A stretch of DNA of 64,000 nucleotides from Candidatus Poribacteria bacterium (GTDB taxonomy: Bacteria; Poribacteria; WGA-4E; WGA-3G): NCBI GenBank assembly GCA_022821065.1, contig JAJEEK010000090.1, positions 62,001-126,000 of the forward strand, written 5' to 3'. Position numbers and translations under genes: made by a program. The notes beneath the pieces are model-generated. The model made no database searches, had not been told where the DNA came from, and saw only the letters and a list, made by a program, of their open reading frames with translations. The first letter of the stretch is position 1. Every line of letters begins with the position of its first letter. Shown piece after piece: positions 16,985-24,611 of the stretch.

Positions 16985-18907
16985 CTACGGATAGAACTGA
17001 TACATTGTGGTGTTTAGGAGGACGTTCAGGAGGCTCCATGTGCTGCCCATGAGGTAATCGCCGAGGACTAACCCTAAAAAGAACGGAATAACACGCCGAT
17101 AACTCTGGATGCCGCCGTGTCGGAGGATGATCCATTTTAGTGTCAAAGCGATGAGCAACGGAATCCAGAGATCGGACATCTCTTGATTGCTCGCCATGAC
17201 GTAACCGAGTGGATGTAACGGTAGCCAGAAGAATTTGACACGTAGGTAGGTCAGGATCATCATGACGGTGAAGCCGATGCCCATGAATATTACGCCGAGC
17301 CAATCTGTGCCGAGCGGATAGGTGATCCAGTTTGTCAAGCGTTGGAAGTATTGTCTACCGTAGCCGAGTGCCCACGGTCCGTAGTAGCCGGAATCGGCAC
17401 CGAATTGGTAGTAGAGATGGAGTTGTACCCAGAAAGCGACGAGTCCACCGAAAATAGTGGCAATGACGATGGTCAGGAGCATCCGTCGTTGATTGATATT
17501 GGCGAGTTCAGCGATTTTAAATGCCTCTAATTGGTGTGGCATCTGTTGCGGTCGGTAATCGCGGTTGAAGAAGCAGACCGAGAGTGCGGTTAGGTTCTGT
17601 GCGCCGAGACGATGCGTCCCGAAGACGGTGCTGAGTATGTATCGCGGTGCCTGATGATGGTAGGCGTGGACGAAGATACCGGATTCGGCGCGGATACGCG
17701 TCGTTACCAGCGGTGTTATGAGGAACAGGACCGCGAAGGTCAACGCCAACCAAGGTTCCATGCCTGCTTTGTAAAGTAGGAACGCGAAGAGTAAGATACC
17801 GATCACAAATCCCCAGACAGCGACGCGATAGGGCATCGGTTCGTCGTGTTGCTCCGGTGGCGGTTCGCGTCCACGAGAGGGCAGCGCGCTTTGCAGGATA
17901 GCCTTGAAATGCCGTTTACCTGTCCAAGCGAAGAAGAGGCAGAGACCGACAAAAGCGCCGACCGTCTGCTCGTTGAGGTATGGGAAGCGCGGAATGCTAC
18001 TCCACCCGATTGCTCGTGATAAGGCGACTTCGTTCCGATAGAGGAAATAGAAGAAGGTCGTCGAGAAGAGGACATCCAACGGCATCAGGAACATAATGCC
18101 GATAGCGAACGGATAGAAAGCGGTGATAATGGTACCGTAGTAGCTGAAAGGTGGATCGTGGAATCTGAAGAACCGTCGTGTTACAGGGATATTTGGAAGG
18201 ACGGGATAGAGATGGCTTAATCCGTTGAAGAGGCTGATACCGGCGGCGATGGCGAATCCGATCCACATTCGCTTATTTCGGAAGAACCCGGAAGTCGGAT
18301 TCGTCATTGCAAATGGGAGTTGGATAACGGGGAAGGTGAGACGTTCGCGTTGTGACCATTGTCGTCGCAGGATCGTATTGAGGCAGAGGAAGATGAACGC
18401 TATGACAGCAAAGAGCAGGAGCCATGCCCCGATTACCGGTAGCCAAACCTGTAAATGTAGCGGACGGTATAGGCTCGACTCTCCTTGGTAGTAGCCGCGG
18501 AGTGCGTCTCTGTCGGAGACGGTGAGCCATTGCGGGAGGTGGTGCCAGAAGAGGGTGCGCCATTCGTTTTCTTCGGTTGCGAACCAGTAGCCGTGTCCGA
18601 GTACGGAGAGGATCGCCTGTAAGACATCGCATCCGGCGAGCGTTGTGGCGAAACTGAGTGTCACGTAGAGGAGTAGCAGTTCGCCTTGTCCGAGTGCGAA
18701 ACTGCTTTTTAGGAGACGGATGACGGCGTTGATGATCATCACTGCGGTGAGAATGAAGATGACATTAGAGAGCGGGACGACCCATGTCGGAAAGGTATAG
18801 CGTACCAGTTCCATCTGGATAAGGAAATAGCAGTTAATCGGTGCGGTGATAGCGAAGATAGATAGGACACGCCATGTAAGGGCGCGCTGTCTTTGCGGAG
18901 AAGTCAA
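16985..18907 (-). CDS. Polytopic membrane protein (DUF6785-like), function unknown
   Basis: 640 residues with about 13 hydrophobic segments, so an integral inner-membrane protein. I recognise it as the large membrane-protein type common in Poribacteria and Planctomycetes (DUF6785/6784), loosely reminiscent of oligopeptide transporters, but no transport motif can be pointed to. Repeated features are a long loop between helices around 115-160 and a charged cytoplasmic loop near 335-355. The start is a TTG at 18907 with AAGG ten bases upstream; the next Met (about residue 32) would remove the first membrane helix. The MITE copy 3 lies just upstream. Confidence 0.6.
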   Translation of the reverse strand: MTSPQRQRALTWRVLSIFAITAPINCYFLIQMELVRYTFPTWVVPLSNVIFILTAVMIINAVIRLLKSSFALGQGELLLLYVTLSFATTLAGCDVLQAILSVLGHGYWFATEENEWRTLFWHHLPQWLTVSDRDALRGYYQGESSLYRPLHLQVWLPVIGAWLLLFAVIAFIFLCLNTILRRQWSQRERLTFPVIQLPFAMTNPTSGFFRNKRMWIGFAIAAGISLFNGLSHLYPVLPNIPVTRRFFRFHDPPFSYYGTIITAFYPFAIGIMFLMPLDVLFSTTFFYFLYRNEVALSRAIGWSSIPRFPYLNEQTVGAFVGLCLFFAWTGKRHFKAILQSALPSRGREPPPEQHDEPMPYRVAVWGFVIGILLFAFLLYKAGMEPWLALTFAVLFLITPLVTTRIRAESGIFVHAYHHQAPRYILSTVFGTHRLGAQNLTALSVCFFNRDYRPQQMPHQLEAFKIAELANINQRRMLLTIVIATIFGGLVAFWVQLHLYYQFGADSGYYGPWALGYGRQYFQRLTNWITYPLGTDWLGVIFMGIGFTVMMILTYLRVKFFWLPLHPLGYVMASNQEMSDLWIPLLIALTLKWIILRHGGIQSYRRVIPFFLGLVLGDYLMGSTWSLLNVLLNTTMYQFYP

Positions 18908-18928
18908 CGTTGTTCTGCCTTTTTATTT

Positions 18929-19049
18929 TAGGACTTACGCAATTTTGGATGTAACCGTTCTGTTAGATGAATTTTTTCGTAAAATCCGGCATCTTTGCAT
19001 CACAAACTAACAGTTTGTGGTACATAAAGAGACGTATGCGTAAGTCCTA
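18929..19049. mobile_element. MITE copy 3 (YAGGACTTACGCA family)
   Basis: Ends TAGGACTTACGCA and TGCGTAAGTCCTA; interior hairpin ACAAACTAACAGTTTGTGG. Closest to copy 6 (shared AAAATCC, GCATC, TACATAAAGAG words). No clear target duplication. It lies between the start of the membrane-protein gene and the stop of the next enolase-superfamily gene. Confidence 0.82.
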
Positions 19050-19064
19050 GCCTACGATGATGAT

Positions 19065-20336
19065 TTACCACTGGGCGTGGACGGGTGCTTCTCTTGCTTT
19101 CTCAAAGAGGGTTTCCCATTCGTCTGTGCCGTCGTCGAAGGTGAGTTCGAGGCGTGCGCCTTCTGCTTGCGCCTTGCCGTTCCCGGCGTTGAAGTGGCTC
19201 AAGCCGTCGCCTGCCATGTGGATGCAGCTGCCATCAGGATAGACAGCCGTTTTGATGATCCGCGGCACGGGATGGATGGTGTAGCCGTCGTCGTCTAATT
19301 TGTCTGCGGGGACACGGAAACGTTCGACTGCGTCTTCGTTGACTTCGACACCTAACCCGGGGGCATCTGGTACTTTGTGGCATCCGTCTGCCACCTGTAT
19401 AGGTTGTGTGAGCAGATGGTCGCTGTAGAGGTTAATGCAGGTGATAGCGGGCCATGTGGCGTGTGTGAGTACGCTGCCGAGATGCGCTGCCCACGTCGTT
19501 GTCAAGCCGTTTCCGACGATTTGGAGCCAAAACGGCATATCCGCTGCTGCGCTGAGTTCACCCTCACGGACTACGCGAGACTTACCGCCGCCGATGACGA
19601 ATCCAGTACATACATCCTCACGGACACAGGTTGTATAAGGTGGCGAACCGAAGTGCATTGCGATCTGACAACCGACATCTTCTCGGATCTGTTTGTTGCC
19701 TTCAACATCGCTCTGCGGGATCGGTGTCTCAAACATGGCCACGTTTGGATGCGTGTTGAGTTTTTCAAGGATTGGGATGGCGGTTTCGGCATCACGGAGG
19801 GAACTGTTGGGGTCGAGGTCGAGTTTGAAATCTGCTGGTACGACCTCTGCGACGGCGTTCACTTGTGCGACGATGTCCCACCACGGGCGCGGTTTATTCT
19901 TGAAACTGGTATACCCGTTTTTCACGGCATCTGCGGCTTCTGCTGCCCAGTTTTCAGGGGAAGCGTCGATACACCACCACGAAATCGGGACTGCGTCCCG
20001 ACACGAGTTGCCGAGGAGTCGGTAGACGGGGACTTCCAGAATCTTGCCGACGACATCGAAGAGTGCCATCTGTAGTCCGGCACCGAGTGAATCGTCGTTC
20101 ATGTGTTCGGCGGGACTCTGTCCAATCACGCGCTCGACGCTCGCCTCACTGACGCGCGAATAGGTGTAGTGGACGACGGTTTCGCCCCAACCGATGTGTC
20201 CGGTATCCGTTGTGACTTTACACAATTCGAGGATCGACCAGTTGTAGACGGTTGACACGCTTTGGGTGGTAATCTGTTGTTGACGCGGGGTGAAAGGGAC
20301 ATCTACAAGGACCCGTTCAACGTTTGTGACTTTCAT
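19065..20336 (-). CDS. Enolase-superfamily protein (muconate-lactonizing type), atypical metal site
   Basis: About 423 residues from ATG 20336, chosen because AAGGAG lies seven bases upstream; 29 more codons are open above it but look noncoding. A capping domain is followed by a barrel with a Lys in SFKNKPRPWW, the first metal ligand in LDLDPNSS and the second in FETPIP. Where family members have a third acidic ligand (TGE or similar), this protein reads QIAMHFGSPP. It also has a ~60-residue C-terminal extension after LGVEVNE. Activity is therefore uncertain; it could use His as ligand or have lost dehydration chemistry. The gene stands alone. Confidence 0.7.
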   Translation of the reverse strand: MKVTNVERVLVDVPFTPRQQQITTQSVSTVYNWSILELCKVTTDTGHIGWGETVVHYTYSRVSEASVERVIGQSPAEHMNDDSLGAGLQMALFDVVGKILEVPVYRLLGNSCRDAVPISWWCIDASPENWAAEAADAVKNGYTSFKNKPRPWWDIVAQVNAVAEVVPADFKLDLDPNSSLRDAETAIPILEKLNTHPNVAMFETPIPQSDVEGNKQIREDVGCQIAMHFGSPPYTTCVREDVCTGFVIGGGKSRVVREGELSAAADMPFWLQIVGNGLTTTWAAHLGSVLTHATWPAITCINLYSDHLLTQPIQVADGCHKVPDAPGLGVEVNEDAVERFRVPADKLDDDGYTIHPVPRIIKTAVYPDGSCIHMAGDGLSHFNAGNGKAQAEGARLELTFDDGTDEWETLFEKAREAPVHAQW

Positions 20337-20510
20337 AGAAGAACTCCTTCGGTGATAATGAGGGTGTGAGGTGTGATGGCCTCGCACTGCAGTCATAAGG
20401 GTTGTAAAGGGTTCATTTACCACATTATATCACAAGGCGTTTTTTTGGGGGTATATTTCCGATCCATCTGTGTAGAAATATTTTGTCAAATGTTGAATGT
20501 AGGAGGGAGG

Positions 20511-20535
20511 GTTGGGCGGGGTAACCCCGCCCAAC
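20511..20535. terminator. GC-rich hairpin between two genes
   Basis: GTTGGGCGGGG, loop TAA, CCCCGCCCAAC. A perfect 11-bp stem downstream of the secreted-protein gene ending at 20561. No long T-run follows on the minus strand, so it may be a REP-like palindrome rather than an intrinsic terminator. Confidence 0.5.
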
Positions 20536-20560
20536 CGCGTAGTAGATGCGTAGATAGACT

Positions 20561-21388
20561 TTAATAATCGGTTTTAATTTCGCCCCACATCGTTGTGAGT
20601 TTGTCTTTGACATCAACATCAAATCCGCCGGGGCCGGTGACGAGGATACTGTCAATCCGTCCCATTCCCCAACTTTCGTGCCAGACTCCGACAGCACCTG
20701 CACCTTTTGTTGTGGCTTTGTCGGATTCAAGGATCGGATCCCCGAGGGAACTGGAATCTGCGAATAGGTTTTTGGCCTCTGCGAGTTCCATATACCAGAT
20801 TTTGACGTTATCGCCTTTAACTTCGACCCGTCCAAGATAGGGGACAGCGTTGGTCTGGTCGAGTCCGGCACCTAAACCGTGTGGTACGCTGTCAATCTCT
20901 TTCCCGCCGTTTTCACAACCGCATTGGTCGAGGCATTGTCCGGATGGGCAGCACCCGTCTTCCAGGCTCATGAAAAGGACCCGTGATGTCTCATTATATC
21001 CAAAGACAACGAGATAGCCTTTGTCATCGCCGACTCTTCGGAATTGGACACCGAAACTATCATCATCACCGAAAGAGAAGACGACTTGAATAATACCGTC
21101 GGTGAAATCGTCTACACCTGGGAGCGGTGTGTTGCCGGAGATACCGCACCCCTCAGCGGTTTGCGCCATCGCGCCTTTACCGCCGATATTTCCGCCTTTG
21201 AAATCTGCTTCAGCCCAGATGGTTCCAGCATTCTCCGGTTTGTATTTCTTAACGTCGTTCACACCAGCGTCCGGTTTTGCTTCTTTAGAACCGGGTTCAA
21301 AGTCGGCGTAAAACACAATATTCCCGACAGCGTGAAGCGAGATGAATAGTGTAAGGATAAGGATTGAGAGAAAGAGACGCGTTTTCAT
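20561..21388 (-). CDS. Secreted beta-sandwich protein with Cys cluster, paralogue 1
   Basis: 275 residues with a signal peptide (MKTRLFLSILILTLFISLHA). The body looks like a concanavalin/LamG-type jelly roll (ADFEPGS, GIIQVVFSF, GVQFRRVGDDKGYLV). A compact cysteine cluster DGCCPSGQCLDQCGCENGG sits near the middle. The end (DKLTTMWGEIKTDY) matches a short C-terminal motif shared by its neighbour. Ligand unknown. GGAGG precedes the ATG. It forms a tandem pair with the gene at 21621-22445, from which it clearly arose by duplication. Confidence 0.7.
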   Translation of the reverse strand: MKTRLFLSILILTLFISLHAVGNIVFYADFEPGSKEAKPDAGVNDVKKYKPENAGTIWAEADFKGGNIGGKGAMAQTAEGCGISGNTPLPGVDDFTDGIIQVVFSFGDDDSFGVQFRRVGDDKGYLVVFGYNETSRVLFMSLEDGCCPSGQCLDQCGCENGGKEIDSVPHGLGAGLDQTNAVPYLGRVEVKGDNVKIWYMELAEAKNLFADSSSLGDPILESDKATTKGAGAVGVWHESWGMGRIDSILVTGPGGFDVDVKDKLTTMWGEIKTDY

Positions 21389-21501
21389 TGTATACCTCCG
21401 TTTTCATAGGGATTGTGTTGTGCTTTATTCGCAAGCAGCAACAGTGTGACAAGGTCATGCATGCAGTGAAAAAAGACCTTGCTATAGAACTATATCAGGA
21501 T

Positions 21502-21523
21502 GGGTGAGGCAGATGCCTCACCC
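21502..21523. terminator. Hairpin downstream of paralogue 2
   Basis: GGGTGAGGC, loop AGAT, GCCTCACCC: a perfect 9-bp stem. A second smaller hairpin (CGAGGTT TGGG AACCTCG) lies at 21555-21572. Both sit between the stop of the 21621-22445 gene and the start of the 20561-21388 gene, so they may separate the two transcripts. Confidence 0.5.
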
Positions 21524-21620
21524 TATAAAGACAGGTAGTGCAGTGCTGGGAGACCGAGGTTTGGGAACCTCGCCTGCAATGCGAATTGATTTGACTGTAT
21601 CAGTCTATACCGGATGGAGA

Positions 21621-22445
21621 CTAATAACTGGTTTTAACGTCGCCCCATGTCGTGGAAAGTTTGGCGTGCGGGTCAACTGCGGTTGTGCCGCCTGGACCGG
21701 TGACGAGTACGCTGCCCATTCTTCCGTTGCCCCAACTTTCGTGCCAGATACCTGCGATACCGGGTCCGAGGTCATCTGCGCCGTCGTACTCTGCGACCGG
21801 ATCACCGAATTCTGAGGAGTCAGCGAAGAGGTCTGGCGCATCGGCGAGGGGCACATACCAGACTTGGATGAGGGTGCCTGTGACCTCAACACGTGCGAGA
21901 TAGGCGACGGAGTTGTCTTGTGTAAGACCTTCGCCTAAACCGTGATCGACACCGAGGAGTTCATTACCGCCGTTTTCGCATGTACATTGGTCGAGACATT
22001 GACCTGAGGGGCAGCATCCGTCTGCGAGGCTTCCGATGATGATTTGGGGTGTTTCGTTATAGCCGAATGCGACGAGGTATCCTCTATCGTCGCCGACACG
22101 ACGGAACTGGAAGCCGACACCGTCATCGTCTTGCCACGAGAAGACGGCTTGGATGATGCCGTCGGAGAAATCGTCAATACCGGGTATTGGCGTGTTGCCG
22201 GAGATCCCGCATCCCTCTTGGGTTTGATGCAACGCGCCTTCGCCGCCGGGAAATTCCGTCGCTTCTGCCCAAACGGTGCCTTCATTTTCCGACACCCAAT
22301 TTGCTGGGTCGTTGACACTGGCATCTGGGACTGCGTCTTGGGAATTGGGTTCAAAATCGGCAAAGAAAATTATTTGTGCGCTCGCGTGGCTAATCAGCAT
22401 GACTGAAAACAATGCGATGAGCATCATAAGGTGGGTTCGTTTCAT
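21621..22445 (-). CDS. Secreted beta-sandwich protein with Cys cluster, paralogue 2
   Basis: 274 residues, with a signal peptide (MKRTHLMMLIALFSVMLISH). It aligns with its neighbour along its whole length: FFADFEPNSQ, EGCGISGNTP, FQFRRVGDDRGYLVAFGYNE, DGCCPSGQCLDQCTCENGG and the end KLSTTWGDVKTSY. The predicted fold is a carbohydrate-binding-type jelly roll, exported to the periplasm or surface. AAGGAG precedes the ATG and a consensus promoter lies 180 bases upstream. Confidence 0.72.
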   Translation of the reverse strand: MKRTHLMMLIALFSVMLISHASAQIIFFADFEPNSQDAVPDASVNDPANWVSENEGTVWAEATEFPGGEGALHQTQEGCGISGNTPIPGIDDFSDGIIQAVFSWQDDDGVGFQFRRVGDDRGYLVAFGYNETPQIIIGSLADGCCPSGQCLDQCTCENGGNELLGVDHGLGEGLTQDNSVAYLARVEVTGTLIQVWYVPLADAPDLFADSSEFGDPVAEYDGADDLGPGIAGIWHESWGNGRMGSVLVTGPGGTTAVDPHAKLSTTWGDVKTSY

Positions 22446-22756
22446 AATGTCGCTCCTTGTATTGATTGATTTTGTGCAAGCGGCGTGAAGATTTTTAGGA
22501 CGCGCCTGCGAGTCCGTGCGAAACTACTTCATAACAAGAATTTGGGTGATTTGTAAAAAGCGGTTTTCGTCGCGAAAGACGGACTTTTATGGATGTGTAG
22601 GTCCTTAACGAACCGTTGTTAAAAAATATAACAAAATTGCAAATTTTTGTCAAGAAATTAATAGTTATCGGTTTTCGGTTTCCAGTACTCAGTAAAGTGC
22701 CCACATATTTTCGGATTCTACTATAACAGACAGTTCTGATTGCTGTTTGCTGTTCG
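22446..22756. other. Intergenic region with promoter and repeats
   Basis: 311 bases. It contains the promoter for paralogue 2 (22625-22653), an AATAGTTATCGGTTTTCGG-type repeat around 22665-22700 and otherwise no gene. Confidence 0.6.
22625..22653 (-). promoter_or_regulatory. Sigma-70 promoter for secreted paralogue 2
   Basis: TTGACA (22648-22653), a 17-base spacer and TATATT (22625-22630) on the minus strand. The transcript would have a ~170-base leader. Confidence 0.7.
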
Positions 22757-22942
22757 CTATTTCGCTGCGAGGCTTGCCCAGTGCCATAGGAGGATCGTAC
22801 CGTCCGCACTTCCGGTGGCGAGAGTTCTATCGTCTGGTGAGAATTTCAGTGCCTCAATCCGCTTCGTATGGGGTTTGATGGTAGATGTGAGGGTGTAGGT
22901 ATCCGCTTGTCCTGAACCTTCTTGATTTATGAGGGTTGTGAA
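22757..22942 (-). pseudogene. C-terminal fragment of a WD40-repeat protein
   Basis: Read on the minus strand, a frame of about 60 codons ends at a TAG at 22757-22759 and encodes KPHTKRIEALKFSPDDRTLA followed by TGSADGTILLWHW. That is a single WD40 blade with the GSADGTxxLW signature. There is no start, and the frame begins exactly where the VOC gene ends, so the rest of the gene has been deleted or replaced. It is most likely a remnant left by a rearrangement. Confidence 0.75.
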
Positions 22943-23338
22943 TCAAAGCGGTTTTCCGAAACATAGCACGTAACCGTCGTGGTCTTTGAGTTCAAAGGCG
23001 CGGAGACCGTCGCTGGTGTTTGCGAGGGGTTCGTGGAACGCCACGCCACGGGATTGATACTCAGCAAATAGTGCGTCGGGATCGGAAACGAGAATGAAAG
23101 CGTCCCATTTTGCCCACTCGTGCCGTGTGTGATTGGGTACGGGATGGATAGATTCGGTAATGTGTTTCAGAAGTATCCGGACGTTATCGCGAGATACGAT
23201 CCCGAAAAACGGGTCTTCTTCTGGCATAAGTATGTCCGTCTCGAAACCGAGTTTTTGGTTGTAGAAGTCGATGGATTCGGCAAGGTTTTTGACGATGAAG
23301 AACGGATAAATCCGCTCAAGTGTTGTCTTCTCTGACAT
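22943..23338 (-). CDS. VOC-family (glyoxalase/bleomycin-resistance) protein
   Basis: 131 residues, a complete single VOC module with the two beta-alpha-beta-beta-beta repeats: YPFFIVKNLAESIDFYNQKL at the start, LLKHITESIHPVPN in the middle and AFELKDHDGYVLCFGKP at the end. Metal-ligand positions seem kept (a His in LLKHI, Glu in FELKD). Members include glyoxalases, dioxygenases and antibiotic-binding proteins; the substrate cannot be told. AGGAG precedes the ATG. Confidence 0.8.
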   Translation of the reverse strand: MSEKTTLERIYPFFIVKNLAESIDFYNQKLGFETDILMPEEDPFFGIVSRDNVRILLKHITESIHPVPNHTRHEWAKWDAFILVSDPDALFAEYQSRGVAFHEPLANTSDGLRAFELKDHDGYVLCFGKPL

Positions 23339-23532
23339 TGTTAATTCTCCTATCTTTTTTTTTCGATATCCTAACAGATTTTTGGCTGGTGTTCAATAGG
23401 AAACCTGTCTTTTATTCCTGCAAATGCCCCTCGCGATTGCTCTTTTTTCTGAAAATTATATCCAAAAATCCGATGGCTTCTGTAGACCTCTTGCTCCGCT
23501 GGCGCAAAGCGGCTTGCCACTCGTTATGTTTT

Positions 23533-23561
23533 TTGACAACTTCTGCGGAATATGGTATGAT
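23533..23561 (+). promoter_or_regulatory. Sigma-70 promoter for the PhyH gene
   Basis: TTGACA (23533-23538), a 17-base spacer and TATGAT (23556-23561), about 70 bases before the ATG at 23633. Confidence 0.75.
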
Positions 23562-23632
23562 TTTAACCTAAGTTGCTATCTAAAACGTTCTGTATCTGCG
23601 AATTGTGAGAATAGGGAGTTTTAATAGGAAAT

Positions 23633-24391
23633 ATGGTATCTCAACGAACAGGATTGACACCGGCACAAAAGCGGTTCTATGAGGAAAATGGGTATCTCGT
23701 CCTCGAAAGTGTCTTTGCGGCGGACGAGTGTGAACGTTTTGTGCAACATCTTGAAGACCTCCACGCCGGACGCAAGCAGCTCGACGGGTTCTTTCAGCAG
23801 AATAAGTACGGATCCCGAACCTTTAATCAGCACCTTTACGATCCTTATGTGTTGGAACTGTTTATTGATCCGCGCTTACACAGACCGTTAGCGGAGTGTT
23901 TTGGAGATGAGCCGGAAGGGGTGCAAACGATGCACTTTTTTGAGGGGTCGGAGCATCCGTTTCACCAAGATCAATACTATTTGCCGGACTGTATGTCGGC
24001 GTGGATTGCGATGGTCAAGGTAGATGCGAATAACGGGCCTCTCGTGGTGCAACCGGGTTCGCATCGGAGACGGTTGATTACGCAAGACGATGTGCCTATG
24101 ACGCTGCTACCCGGAGAGACGTACGAGCTGCAACAGCAGAATCGCTATTTTCCAGCCGTTAAACAACTCGTTCGCGACAACGGTGTGGATGCTGTTGAGG
24201 TGATGGTGAACGCTGGGGATGTTATCTTGTTTGATGGGAAGTTGATTCACGGTGGTGCGAAAATTTTGAGACTGGGTACCCGTAGGCATGCGTTGGCGTG
24301 TCATTATATTCCATATCATTCCGAGAACTGGGAACGTGATTGGCCTCGGATATCGTTTGATGGGAGTCGTCGGATTCATTATAATTGTTAG
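23633..24391 (+). CDS. Phytanoyl-CoA dioxygenase (PhyH) family protein
   Basis: 252 residues. Double-stranded beta-helix Fe(II)/2-oxoglutarate oxygenase with the facial triad visible as HQD (His near 110, Asp near 112) and the distal His in LIHGGAK (near 205). VVQPGSH is the usual family block and RHALACHYIP supplies the arginine region for 2-oxoglutarate. PhyH proteins hydroxylate diverse small molecules and are greatly expanded in Poribacteria. Substrate unknown. The gene has its own promoter. Confidence 0.88.
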   Translation: MVSQRTGLTPAQKRFYEENGYLVLESVFAADECERFVQHLEDLHAGRKQLDGFFQQNKYGSRTFNQHLYDPYVLELFIDPRLHRPLAECFGDEPEGVQTMHFFEGSEHPFHQDQYYLPDCMSAWIAMVKVDANNGPLVVQPGSHRRRLITQDDVPMTLLPGETYELQQQNRYFPAVKQLVRDNGVDAVEVMVNAGDVILFDGKLIHGGAKILRLGTRRHALACHYIPYHSENWERDWPRISFDGSRRIHYNC

Positions 24392-24440
24392 CTGCTGGAG
24401 CGATTTTTGAAGGAAACCGAAAGGTTTCTTTGTAGGATCC

Positions 24441-24461
24441 GGTTCGGTTGCAAACCGAACC
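24441..24461. terminator. Hairpin downstream of the PhyH gene
   Basis: GGTTCGGTT, loop GCA, AACCGAACC, a perfect 9-bp stem 50 bases after the stop. No T-run follows. It belongs to the family of short palindromes with a 3-base loop also seen at 27276, 39572 and 48595. Confidence 0.5.
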
Positions 24462-24554
24462 TACCGGGCCTGGGTGTCCAAAATTGGGGAAAAAACTGAG
24501 AACTAAATCGGCCTGGCACCTCCGAAAACTTCTGTGGTAGAGAAAACGAAAAAA

Positions 24555-24563
24555 TGATATAAT
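24555..24563 (+). promoter_or_regulatory. Extended -10 element for the metalloprotease gene
   Basis: TGATATAAT, an extended -10 (TG-N-TATAAT) 49 bases before the ATG; no convincing -35 is seen. Confidence 0.45.
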
Positions 24564-24611
24564 AATTTAGGTTAGTTTGAACGGTTTAAAAAAAAATAAG
24601 GAGAAGAGATA

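Noticed and set aside
19377..20075. A 232-codon open frame on the plus strand
   Set aside because: It is antisense to the enolase-superfamily gene at 19065-20336, has no ribosome site and its protein looks like the reverse frame of that gene.
22495..22809. A 104-codon open frame on the minus strand
   Set aside because: It crosses the stop of the WD40 remnant in another frame and covers promoter and repeat DNA.
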